Source of the DNA: Atrichornis clamosus
Taxonomy: Eukaryota > Chordata > Aves > Passeriformes > Menuridae
Direction: 5' to 3'
DNA: 64,000 nt
Assembly (NCBI GenBank): GCA_013400975.1
Contig: WBMZ01003495.1
Location: 1 to 64,000, forward strand
The notes under the pieces are model-generated. The model had not been told where the DNA came from and did not search any database. It saw nothing but the letters and a program-made list of their open reading frames with translations. The position numbers were made by a program, and so were the translations under genes. Shown piece after piece: positions 34,611-47,400 of this stretch. The first letter of the stretch is position 1. Every line of letters begins with the position of its first letter.

Positions 34611-37600
34611 CAATGAGAATCATGAGAATTGTGAAGAAATGAGTTTTCAGGGTGAAAAGAGAAGTAAAGGAGAAAAGAGTGTACTTTAGTATGTAAGAGG
34701 AAATACAAAGGGGAGGGAAATAATCTGTAGTGCAGATAGATTCAAGTACTTGCAGTACCAGAGTTTTAGTCTAAATATTAAGCCAAACTACCTGATAGAT
34801 AGGAAAGCCAAAACTCATATGCTCTGCATGGGTAAGATTTTGAATTCCTGTCTGCAGAGATTTTTTAATAGTAGATCCTACAGTCTTCAGTGAAGAATGT
34901 TGTTTTTAATCCTGTCTTTAGTTGGGGAATAATTATGTTTTCCTTTGTGCTTTCATGCTGTAATCTTAATTCTTTTATAAATTTATCTGTTTTGGTTTGA
35001 CAATGGAACTATCATATTTTATGATACTGGATGTGTATCTGTTGGTAGGAACTTGAAGGATTTGTCCTGATCAGCCTCTGATGTCCTGCAGCAAATGGAT
35101 GAATTCCAAGTCCTTTGCAGGTAAAAAGTTCAGCCTCAGCCTCAACCTCAAGCTTTTAGAAGAAGTTTTTGGGATTCCAGTGGTCTCTGACCAATGTATG
35201 GGACTAAGGCTTTTTGTGTAGAAAGCTAACTGTCAGGGCCTGAAGACAGATTTTGTCGTTGACTAGTCTTGTGTGTTGACACAGCTTTTTTCAATGTAAA
35301 AATAATCTTGTCTTGCAATTTTTCTGCATCTCGTTCCTTGGATGAACATATACTGCTTTGCAAGGTGCCCTTATTCTGTGTGAATTGGCATGAAGCACCA
35401 GACAGATGCCTCTTACTCTTTGATGACAGATATTTAGAAGGCTGAGGGCTATCAAGGCAGGATTCTTCCAACATCGCTGGTACTTATCTGTCTCATCCGA
35501 GTAGCTGTGCTAGTGGTTCATGGTGCCCTGCTACACGAAGCGGTAATTATTTATTGATTTATTTCACTGCAGAAAGCCCTCCACATTCGTTCTGTGAGAT
35601 GAAAAAGGAATCTTTAAAGCACAATGTCAGAGAAAATATCTGAATGATAACTCTAGGATAAGCCACAGCAAATGGGCTGTACTTCTAGCACTGGACACAG
35701 TCTGAAGCGGCAGATTACTTTGAAGAAAGTTCCCTCAGCAGACCCCTTTAGAGTTGGAGGAGAAAAGATAGTTCTGATTCTCAGGGAAAAGAAGTAGCTG
35801 TGAAGCCTTTGCCAGAAGGAGGGCCAGGAGGGGAGATGAGTGCGATCTCAATGAGGAAGAGTTAACAGAGTTGATGTTTGATGGTGGTAGTTCTGTGGAA
35901 AGAAATGCAGCCCCTGAAGCACAGCTGGTCAGAGCTGCAGGAAGAGAAAGCAGGTGTGGGGAGGAAAGTGAGGAATTGCTTAGCCCGGTGTCAGTTGCAT
36001 AATACATCATTAGGACACTGCTAATGAGGGAACCAGCCTCTGGAGGGTAGTTTCTCTTACTATGAAGTTTTACTGCTGCTGTCAGTCTGGAAAGTATTTG
36101 GTAGTGATTGACCCTGGACTCCACCTGCACACCTCACAGAGTTTGTTTCTTCCATATCTGCTGTACACCTCCATCAGGGCAGTCATCTTTCCCATTTTGC
36201 TTCTGTGAAGGGCCTGAATATGGTTCCTCCTGGAGATGGAGTCACTTCTGCTTTGGTAGTGAGGGACTGTACCTAGAATAACTGATACATATGAATGAAC
36301 AGCCTCTGCTGCAGCCCACAATGAAAACAGTGGCAGGAGATGTAGGAAACACAAAGCCTAGATAAGGAGGGACAGGCATCTAAACTGTTACATGCTTCAA
36401 AAGAACAAAAATTAATTCCACGTATGGTCTATGATTTTGTTTCGAATACCTATTGAGCACATCTGAAGTGGAAAAAAAACATGGCCACATGTAGCCTAAG
36501 CCTACGGTCACATTGTCTGCAAAAACCACAAGAACGAAGGCTTTATATATGTCTCCACTTCCTTGACATGTATTTTCTTTCTGACATAATTATAATACTG
36601 ACATCAGAGACCTTCTTACTTTACTTCACAGTTTTGGGAGTATCAAATCCCTGTGCTGCTTTGAGAACATGGCCTTGCTGGAACAGTTGGAAGGTGGTCC
36701 AGGAAACATGGGAGGTTGAACTCACATCATAGTCTAAAACAGCTACAAGAGGCAGCACTTTTTGCTGAGAAGACATTATACATACAAATCTTAAAAGAAC
36801 TGCAGATGTTAAAGTATCACACTCCAGAGGAGTAGCTTTTCACTTGCTGCCCTCTCACACCACTTCCTCTTAACAGGTCAAGTGAAATGGCTGTGGCACA
36901 CTGAGGATTCAAAGGTGGTCAGTGAAGTAGATATGGAAATCATTCTGGTAATCCTATTTTGTGGTCTTTTAGGGAGAAATCTGAGGCAGGGTGAGACTCT
37001 TCCTACAGCACTACTGTACTGAGAAAGCAACACACTAAAAAAATCCCTGCCTGAAACTTCACTGAGTGTTTCACATGAGAGTCCTTAGTGGAAGGACCTC
37101 TACTTGATGTCAGTGAACTCACCAAGTACCTGTGCCTTGTTCAGTAAGGACAAGGAGGCAGGGGAAGAGGCTGTGGTGTTACTCTTTGCTCATGACCAGT
37201 CAAGATGTTATTGTGGATTATTTTGAGTGTGGCTGTAATTGTGAGTGCTGCAGCAGTAGAGAGCAAAAGATCTGTAGTTTCAAATGTGGGTACTTGTCCC
37301 AGCTCTGGGAGGGGGCTTTGTACTGCTGCTGCAGTAGAGTAAATAGTGAAGAAACAATAAAAGAAAAGCAAAATACTATGGTGTATGGTCAGGAATGGAG
37401 ATTCAGTTGGTCAATCTGTCTTTGTTAAGGTGAACTGGAAGGGAGGATTCTCCCAGCAATGCATAGGGAGGGTTTTTCACGTGTTTCTTGGCCATCAACA
37501 AGTCTGTGTTTGGAATGTCTCTTAAATCAGTGCAGATGGCTGTGGGCTGGCCTACAGCAGCATCTATTGCCAGCCAGGACATATGAAAAGCATTAAATTG

Positions 37601-40407
37601 CAACAGGCTGGAGGGAAAAGGAAGAAAAGATGCAAAGTATGAACAAGGCTCATGTCGTTAAACATCAGTAATCCAACATGAAGTAAGAGCTCTAGAATCC
37701 TAATATTTTACTACATCCGTGTAAAATTAGCAATTGGACTTTAATATTTATCATCCTCTGTGGACAGCAGGTTGATCTCCAAACACTGAACTAGCTTTGG
37801 AGCCGAGTTTTTCTTGTAGGTTGAGCCTGTCACTTTAGGTTCCTCCACTGATTTGAAAGCACTCATTAGTACTTTTCTATGATGTCCTGTGCATGAAAAT
37901 ACCCAGATGGAGCCCTTACCTCTTCTTGCTCCTCAGCAATGTTTCATACCTCTGTTTCCTCTGCAGAGGCACACTTAGTCACACAACTTTCAGTGCACCA
38001 GGACAGGATCCCTCTGGACTGAGGGTGGGAAAGTTGGCCTTGGGAGCAAGTGCAGCTTTGGAGTTCAAAACACAAAGGAATTCAAGACTGAAAACCCAAA
38101 GCTGGTTCCTCAGTGTCTTTATAGATGAGTCCCAAAAATACTAGTCTTAAGATTTTGTCCTGATGTGTGACAGATTTCCGTTTTTAGCATTACCAAGTCA
38201 AATGAAACACTCTGAAATGGTTAAAATTATTCATTTTGATTATGTCTCAAATATCTTGGTATTTTCTTTGTGGAGAATGGTATAGGCTTTTCTTTCTGAT
38301 TTTTAATATCTTGCACAGTTTTCCTTTAGGGGCCATTCCTTCTTTCACTTATTATCTACTCACTTTTCTTTTAATGTTAAAGGCTGGAAAGATTTTGCTT
38401 TTGTTCTCTAAAATAACCACTCTCTTGAAAATATTTGACTTCAAGAGATATCTTACTGGCACCCCAAAATCTTCAGTTTCATAAGCAGAAAAATAGCAAA
38501 CAGAAATATAATAAAACCTACCAACTGGTTGTCCTTAATAAACCCACTAAAACAGCAGTCATACTGGCTTTACCTTAATTATTATTTGTTAATCATCTTT
38601 GGCCTAAGCAGTCACATGGATTCAGTGCTGGCTAGGAAGAGCATTTGTTTAAGTTCTTGTGAGGACTTAAAATGCTTTGAATAGAAAAACAGTTTTGAAA
38701 CCATCCAGAACCTACCAATTACTTAGCAATGCAGCATTTTTGTTCAACTACTGTATCTTATCATTCAATTATTCATCATCATTCAATTACTGTATCTTAA
38801 TTAGAAATAAATTATCACTCTTATAAAGACAGGTGTGTCTTAGATTCACCATTTTGGGAATCTGTGACTAGAACCGTGCTTTGAAAGAGATCTCAGCCGT
38901 AGCATCAGCACTTTCCTACGTTCATTGGAAAAATCTCTGTGGATGCACTACTGTTATCTTATTTGACTGCTTTATGGTAACATCATAGTGGTGAGCCAAA
39001 GGCACAATGACAGAAGGACTGAAAAATTTCCATCTTGATATTTCTTTATTACTTGCATCCATTTCCACAAGTGATCAAATTGAAGTAGACACACATCTAT
39101 GCTTTATACAATATTCCAGTTGCTCTACTTTCTCACTGGTGATGGAACAGAGTGGGTATCATATCTCTGCTTTTTGGGCTAAAGTCACAAATGAAAGTGT
39201 GGAGCAGTTTCTCACAATATTGATTCTTTTTGCACTCCACTAATGGCTTTTTGTTTGTCCATTTTAATGTCTTTAATATGGTCTAATTCAGTTTGGCTTT
39301 TACATTTTTTCTTTTCATTCCTGCCTTTTCTGACATCTTATTCAGAGCTTTCTTTTTCTATTCCATTATTTTACATTTGGAGTTCTGCATACTACAAACA
39401 CTAGATATTCAGGTATTAAGATGAATATTCATCAGGCTGGGTTTATAGTCTAGGGGAAGTTTTCTTCCTTTTCCGTAGGTTTCAGAGTTGAGAACTTCTG
39501 CAGCTTGAACACAAAAGGGATTCCACATTTGATTTCTACTGAAGTCCAACCTTTTAACTATCACTTTCAGTTTTGTGCCTTAATAGCATGGTGCTCTGTG
39601 ACAAGGTAAACAGGGATTCTGAAAAATTAACCAGGTTGCAGTTGTCCATTGACCTTCACAGGAGACCCAGCATATTGTCCTTTGATCAAGCAAAGGACCA
39701 GCACATGTATCATCAGCAGCCTATTGGGAACCTAGTGAGATTACTAAAGGAATTCCTCACTCCTTTTACAACATCAGAAAAAATCTTTTCCTTTTCCAGT
39801 GAGGTATGGTCTTTCTTCCCTGATTTAATGCAATTTTAAATATCATCTGCATATTTATTGAAGCCAGAGAGGCACTGTAGCAGCTGCCTAGTTTGTTATG
39901 CTCTCCTGTTACTGCAATGTCTTTGGGAAAGGTAAGTCACCAGAATTGTCCATGAATGTCATGAAAATCCAAGGCAGAATCCAATGTACATCTCTACATC
40001 TCTAGATTTTCCTGTGATTTGAGTTGAATTATGATCTTCTAAATCAAATGTTTATAACAATGACGTGAACCCTTGCAGTCCAGACAGTTCAAGAACACTG
40101 TGTAGAGGCTCAGGGAGCATGCACATGCTGCTCAAGAAACATATGCAAACTAATTTTTCTTTAACCAAAACTGTAGATATATTCATACATTCAAGTGGCA
40201 TAAAAGTGGCATATCTACCACAATGTGTAATGTAGGTTTCTATCAGCTGAAAATCTCACACAGTATATCCTCACAGTAGCTTTATTGTTGCTCAGATTCA
40301 AAGCTTGACAATTCAGCCTTTGCTTCAAAGGCTCTGAAGGTCAGTGTCATGTGAGAGAAGGCACCTGACAGAAACACAATGCCCTCTTTAGAAAGTGTGA
40401 TTGCTTT
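34611..40407. other. Non-coding DNA with several unassigned mid-sized frames
   Basis: No gene is recognised. The part from about 35226 to 37430 is less AT-rich and holds frames of 82 (-), 131 (-), 90 (-), 83 (+) and 98 (+) codons. The 131-codon minus frame (35735-36130) is rich in Ser and Leu and has no motif that I recognise; it reflects purine-rich plus-strand sequence at 35755-35970. An imperfect duplication of CATTCAATTA and CTGTATCTTA words lies at 38744-38797. Confidence 0.5.
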
Positions 40408-40566
40408 TGTTCTGTTACCAAGAAAATATATCTTCTCTGAGACTGGCTCTGCTGCCACCCGTCTCAAGGGAAAGGGGAAGTTCTGATTTACACTCTTTTC
40501 CCTGAGGAAAGTCTCCTTGGCAGAGCAGGATGCAGAACCCCCTCGTGTCAGGACTTGCACTGTTGT
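40408..40566 (-). repeat. Copy A of a diverged duplicated segment (minus-strand coding-like)
   Basis: This segment and 41269-41452 share blocks in the same order: CTGTTACCA then a GAAAATA-CATCT-like block, GTCTGATTTACACT-like, GCAGAGCAGG-TGCAG and CTTG-ACTG. On the minus strand copy A lies in an open frame of 92 codons (40282-40560) with peptides CSAKETFLREKSVNQ and FPFPLRRVAAEP. Copy B keeps matching residues (CSA, SVNQ, PFPFR) but has two in-frame stops. It may be an old repeat family (possibly LTR-derived) or the remains of a tandem exon duplication. The identity is unknown. Confidence 0.5.
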
Positions 40567-41268
40567 TACTTTGTGGGGAGAACAGATGAGTTCAGCACAC
40601 AGGTCAGTTCATCCCTGAGCTCAGGAGCAGATCTCCAACCTTAGGTAGCGCCCCTCCTGAGCTGTCTGAGTGTTGCTCTGAGCACTGGTGTGTTTGTTGA
40701 CATGCATACTGAAAATAATAGCAGACTGTTGGGATTTAAAAATATTTATTTGCTGCCTTTCAATGCCTCAACCTGTCAAGTTGTATTCAGATCACACCAA
40801 AGACTGTCATATAGTGTGTGATATGACAACAACATAATAGGATGGATAGAATTCCACTTGACAGGACACAAATGGATAGGTCAAACAAGGATAGCTTTTT
40901 TTCCTTCACTTCCTGCTAAAATTGTCCATTCTTGGAAGGGGAATTGCTTCTGGATCAAATTCAAAGAAAATAAAGAAGCAGATCTGAAAATACTTTAGAA
41001 TATGATAAAGATATTTTGTTCTTTTTAATAAGTAATGTTAACTATTGTTAAGTTATTAAGTGAATTCTTCACAAGTCTTCGTAGAATATAACTGTATTTT
41101 ATGTATGCTATCAATCTCATCTACCAAAATGAGTCCCTTTCTGTGCTGAAGAAGGTGACTTGAGGTTGGCCAATTTTTATTATGTACTGGAATACCCATG
41201 TCTTTGTGGCTTCAAGAAAAATAAATGCTGTTTGGTCATCTAACTTCAATGAAAATTTTGCCTACTTT

Positions 41269-41452
41269 TGGTCTGTTACCACAGGAAAATACATCTACCC
41301 TGTGACTAGGATGTTTGATAATCTGAATGGAAAAGGTAAGGTCTGATTTACACTTTATTCCTTGAAAAAGATCTCTCGGGGTAACCGTTGCATCAAGTTA
41401 GCAGAGCAGGGTGCAGGAGCCTCTCCTACTGTGGCTTGTACTGCCATCTGAT
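41269..41452 (-). repeat. Copy B of the duplicated segment
   Basis: Second copy of the sequence at 40408, about 860 bp downstream and in the same orientation. It has a roughly 15-base insertion before GCAGAGCAGG compared with copy A (around GTAACCGTTGCATCAAG). On the minus strand an AATAAA lies in the middle (plus-strand TTTATTCC near 41372), at the site where copy A reads as coding, so a polyadenylation-bearing LTR is one possible source. Confidence 0.5.
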
Positions 41453-44400
41453 TACTTATTATACTGAAATCCCTGTAAATTCTCTGTAAAATAGTATTCC
41501 ATTAGACATTATGAAAAAAAGTAAAATAAATTAAATAACACTGGAAATTCCTAGAGCCTTCTGTTCATTATGCATGAAGTTGTTAGTTGTTTTTAATCCC
41601 AAAAATGCTGCATCTTGTTGAGTCATATTATTTAATACATGTTATAGTTCTTCTAGAGTGCTTATAATTGTCTGAGTAGTCTTTATGATTGCTTTTTATT
41701 ACTTCATTTATGTGTAGAGCTGCATTCATTCTTACTGTCTTTCACGAAATCTGAGCTAAGATTTGCTGAAAAAAATCCTTATGCAAAAGCAGAATGAATA
41801 TTGCAAATAAAACCAGATAATTAACTTGTCTATTTTTAAAATATGTTTTATTTGTGTTCATTCAGAAGAGTAACATTTTTCTTTTTACCACGCAAGATTT
41901 TTGAAAATCAAAATTTTGCCATTAGGTATAAGTACATTTCAGAGAGAGCATTAACATCAGAAGTGCTATGGAGACCTCTCATAATTAGTCATGCAGTATT
42001 TTAGCATCAGCTCCATTTTGAGCAGAAAATCAGTGTTGAAAGGACTTATTCTCAGAGATTTGAGGCTAAATGCAAATTTTAGTGCTTTCTTGGCTCGTCA
42101 ATGTGGCAAGATATGGAAATGGGAACTTTGAAGAAGTATAGTAGAAATATATAAATTATCCTAACAATATTTTGTTCAGTATTGGCTTGAACTGGCTAAA
42201 CAGAAAGGAAACCATTTATTATTTTGTAACTGAAACGAAAGAAATAATCAGTGAAAAACCCATACATCTTATTTATAATTCAAATATTTATGTTCATGGA
42301 AATTTTCAAGAATATATTTCAGAATTTTTCATACTAATTTTTATTTTTCAGTGGTTCTCCTGCCAGGAAAGTAACTCATGCACTGAGCAACAACACAGCT
42401 GTGTTAGTTGGCAGGGCAGTTACACAAACTAGTCAATGGCAAAGCAGTGAGTTTACAAATAAACACGAGATAAATGTTGCATGAAAACTCAGACATTAAC
42501 TTTCAGAAATAAAACACATTTCTAGTTAGTCTCCTAGTTATCCCCTTTTCCTAGGCATTGTTTACATTTGCCAAGTATTTTCAGTACATATTGATGGTAT
42601 TCATTTTGCAGGAAACTGATCTGCAAGTGTCTTTTTTTTTTTTTAATAATTCCCCCTATTTTTCTCTTGTTCTTACTCCATCATGGCTCCTTGAAAAGAG
42701 GGAAAATCTGGCTATTTTGCCAACCTCCATTTGAATATAAGCCAAAATCCACCAAAATCTGTGTGAGGTTTTCCACTGAGTTTTGTAGGTACTGAATCAT
42801 ACCTCTAATTCTGTGAAGAGTATCACCACATAACCAAAAAAATTCGTATTAGCACAAAAGATGTATCTCACATCTATTGATATATTTTCAGTAAGGAATA
42901 AAGGCATGTCCATCACAAAACCTACAGTTTAACCATGCAACAGTAAAGTGTGACTATAGTATTATAGGGAAAAGATTATAGCTGTTTATTCAGTTGTAGA
43001 ATTTTGTGAGCTAAGCAGAGCATGAAAATAGAAGAAAATATTAAAAAATACTAGGAAAAAAATCAGAGCAAATAAAAAAGAAACACTTTACTGCAGCTGC
43101 TTGTATTGTTTTATGGGTGAGACTAACTAATATTTAAAGGCTAATATTTTGAAATGAACTCAGTAATTTTATCAAGCACTGAATGTTTCTGAAGATTTCA
43201 AAGGGAAAGTCTGGTTTAATGAATATATCATAATTATGAAATCTGCTCTGTATGAGGCTACCAAGAGGTGATTTGGAAAAGTATAGCTTGACCTTTGTCA
43301 GTCAGACCCATATCTGAAGTTATTTGATTTTCTTTGAGAAATAAATGGAACTCTGGACACTAGTGGGTTTGGTTCTGAAGTAATGTGTATTCTGCAGTTG
43401 AGAAATTAAGGCACTCTCTAGGAAATTTATCTTGCTTACTGCCAGGCTTCCAAATACACAGAGGATTTTGGGAACAACCTGAGAGATACCCCTGAGTGAC
43501 AAGTCAGACTACTATTAAGGTATGAATTCAGACGAGGCCAAACTGTTCCTGATTACTCTAGGGATTTGCAAAGGCATCTCTCTGCAGGGTTTTTTGGAAT
43601 TTGCTCTGTGTTTCCAGATGGTTTGAAGGTGATTCTGCCTTAAAAGCTGTGAGACCATGGCTTTAAGGTATGGTCTTAAATCTGGGTTTAAATCTATTTT
43701 TAACTGAGGCCTTAGAAGTATGTGGTGGGGTTTGGCTACATTTCTTGTAGTGTTCGTCTTTGAATTGCCTACATCTGCTTAAGGTTGAAGTATCAAAAAT
43801 AAAGCCTTCTGCCTTGCAGTGTTGTGGCCCTGTCTAATTGCTGATTACCACTTGGAAAAGCAAAATAGAATGAAAAGTGACAAAACAGAAATCCAAATTT
43901 TCCTACATTTCGGACTTGTCTGTGGCTAGCAGAAATAGGTGTTCTTGTTCTTAAAAAGAAAAAACAACAGCAACAACAACCACATGTGTTTATGTTTGTC
44001 TGACCTTTATTTCTAATTCTCACTGCCAGGACCTACCATAATATTATAAACACTACAACTGAAGAAATGCTCCTGTTTACTCTGAAGTTATGCTTAGAGA
44101 CATGTCCCTGGAACAGTTACAAGATGTCTGTGGGCAAAGTACAACAATCAGTGTATTATTCCTAGCTTGTTTTTCTAAAATTACTGCAAATTCAGGATTA
44201 ATTATTCCAGATTTACAGTGGTATTTAAAAAAAAAAAAAAAGGAAATGAAGTAGATAAACTTTGGTATTAATACACTCTGTCACTCTTATGTATCGGTAA
44301 CTTTATGTCATCACAAGAACAGAGAGAAATGTATGGTCCTTACAGACACTGTCCTTTGGCAACTTCTTAAACTGAGCTAAAAGATAGTTTAAGACTCTGA

Positions 44401-47400
44401 CTGAACGATATTCCTTGAGCTGAACACTAACTTTTATTAAATTGTTGCTGTTGATGCGGAAGCAACATAATGAAATGTACAGTGCAAAGGTTCTAGGCAA
44501 ATGCCGACATTTAATAAACAATCAGTCTCCCTTTATACATTTTTATATCTTATCATTTGTGCTACAAGGTTATTGGTCATCTAACTGCTACAATACACCC
44601 ATTGGCTGTTATTTAACTGAGCCATTATTATCTATTGGTTGAATATAACATCAGCTCTTATGCACTTCAGAAAAACATGAGGTGCTTGAATGTTGTTGCA
44701 TTGTTCTCTCCTTGTTTCGAATTTGTCAGCTCTGTTGGCAGAACATTCCCACAACTAAATCTCACTTTCACAGGGCTCTTTCCTTATGAATAAATGCTCA
44801 CTACATCTATATCGAAGTTCGTGCGACCTTCAGATCAGCTGTCAGTCATTAAGTGGTTATTTTAAAACTAAATATTAGCCTTAACATGTTGCTAAGTTTC
44901 TATGAACTTTAAGCAATGCAATTTCAAAACAAAAATCTCCTTTATCTCATAATAAGGGTTGGAATGAGCAGTGACCTGGATTCAAAGAAGGTGTTTCCCT
45001 AATTTTGGCAATGAAGGAAATGCAATTCTCAATCACAGAATGTAATTTAGGGCCTTCCAGTCCTGCATGCCTCCAGGTGAGAAGAAATAACGCAAAGTTT
45101 GTGTAGTCACCTCTTGGTTTCCATGTAAGAGGGGGTTGAATTTTTGTTCTTTGAACATGTGGAGAGACAAGATGAAAGCAGAAAACGGGAGAGAAATGAA
45201 GGAGAAGGGCACTAAAGCTATGGTCTCAGTCTCCAAGGTAAACAGAACTCAGAAGAGGTGATTTTCAATGCCAGGTTCTGACAACAACTTCAGCAGCCAC
45301 TGTTTCCTTTCAGATTTTCTGTTTCTTCAGTGCTGTATGTTCTATAAGGAGAGAACTCCTTTGAGGGTCAACTATTTTGGGATCAATTACTGCATACATA
45401 GGAAAGAGGGAGAACTAGTGACAGAGATGGGACAGATTAAGGAGGATGGGGTGAGTAAGAAGAGGAAATATGACTCAGTTGTGAAAACTGGGAAATTGAG
45501 GGGCAGTGCCAAAACATTTGGAATAGAGGGAGTGTTAATGGAGGGTTTGAGTGAAAACCTAAGCAATTAGCACAAGAACTGAGAAAAAGTGAGGAAAAAG
45601 TGGGGGAAGGAAAGACTGATGAGCAGGAATATTACTGGCTTTTGAAAAACAAAGGTGATGAACAGAAAAAAAAAGGAAAAGGGGAAAATCAGCAAAGAAA
45701 TTTGAGTGAAAGCAATGAAAGTTAGAAAAAATCCCCAATTATTGTTACATATTTTTTTTATAACTGCCATTAACTGCCATTTGAACAGTGAAAATAGCAA
45801 AATGTGGTGTCCTTTACATAATGGGTGAAGCCCTTCAAGATCACTATAGTGAAGGCTTAAAAGTAGAACTGGCCAAGATGAAAAGGATTCACACTCCATC
45901 TGTCATCATAGAAATATGAGGACTGAAAGAAAGGTTCCTATTTTTTTATAACAAGTGTTTTTGTCTAGGTATACTGACTTTTGGTAGCTGTAAAATGTAA
46001 AAAACAACGATTTTTGACTTTGAGCACATTATCTTCTACCTGATTAGTAGCTGTCCTCTTGGAAATGTAATTTGGGAAAATTACGCTCAAATAGGATGCT
46101 GTCACTGACACGAATGGGAAACATCCTATGTCATGATGAAAGATTCAGTGTTTCTGGGAAGATGAAAACTGAAAAGCTGTGCAAAATGTTAATAATATAC
46201 CACTTAATGGTATGATGCTAACTGGCTTTAGTATTTTCGAAAATATTGTTATGATATCACTAGGACCAGGGACTGTTTAGTTATGAAAAAATTTCCTGCC
46301 TTCAAAGGATCTTCAGCATAAATTCCTGTCTTATGCTTCTCATGGTTCATTGTGTAACTAACAAGGTGAATAATTAGATAAAATATAAATTGGCACATTT
46401 CTGTGTTATCCTTTTTTGTTTGAAGGATCCTCTCATGCTTCACAATGAAGATGACATTCTTCTTTAGCTTTTTTTTGTCCTTTTTTTTCCAGCATTAAAC
46501 TAGTTTTCAGACCAGACCAGGAGTCATTTTTATCTTTTTCAAGATTTGTCCTTCTTCACAGGTGCCTGTTTATGTGACAACTTTCTGAGTGCCTGTCCAA
46601 GTATTTATCTGCTAATGCAATCTGTTTCTGGCTATGGATTTCCATCTCAGACACATCATGTAGCTGTTTGGAGTATAGCCAGTTCTGTCTGTCAGTGGAC
46701 AAGGTGTTTCTAGATATATCAGCTGCAAAAGCTCTTGTATGAGATAACACCTCTTACAGAAAAAAATCTCACTGACAGTAAAGTAAAATACATATGAAGA
46801 CTGCAAAAGTTTTTCTTTCTGAGCTGACAAGCACTTACACTATTCTCTCATGTTCTTTTTTAAAAATATGCTAATTCTACATTTTCTTAAACATTTCTGT
46901 GTAATGATACTATAAGCTTGGTAGCTGTGGGTCTGATTGTCTGATAAATTAGGCAAACAAATTTCAGCCGTGCTTAAACCATTGTGGCTTGATCAACAGG
47001 CCTTACAGTTGACTCTCAATGCTGCTTTTAGGACAATTTTTATCATCTTTGCTCAGACAGTGTACGCTGAGGTCTGTGTTATGCCTGACTAGTGACTAAC
47101 ATCTGTGCCTGCAAAGTATAAAGGATCGTAACTGAGATATGCCATATGAAAGAAAAGCAAAATCTGGGCTGAAATCAGAATACTTAGTGAGAAATGCAAT
47201 TTTTCAGTTCAAGTTCAAGAAGTAAATATTTTGGATGAAGACCATTAATTTAATGTTCACTGATTTTTTTTTTTAAAAGTCATGTATTAATGGAATGTCA
47301 ATTATTATAGTGCAAATAAACAAATCATCCAACTGTAGATTTAACATCCCTGGTCACTTCTTTAGTTAATTCATTTAAATAACAGATACACCTAATTTCT

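Noticed and set aside
35735..36130. Minus-strand frame of 131 codons, the longest outside CR1
   Set aside because: Ser/Leu-rich, opposite a purine-rich stretch, no recognised motif, no splice or promoter context. Kept only as part of the non-coding interval description.
40562..40702. Segment with TGTTGTTACT at one end and GTTTGTTGACA at the other, LTR-like ends
   Set aside because: No target-site duplication, TATA box or polyadenylation signal; the ends are probably chance.
42349..42360. CAGTGGTTCTCC, similar to the end of hAT (Charlie-type) DNA transposons
   Set aside because: No matching inverted copy or 8-bp duplication could be found nearby; the match is too short.
45567..45899. Minus-strand frame of 110 codons
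   Set aside because: Composition of Phe, Leu and Ser reflects a purine-rich plus strand; no motif.
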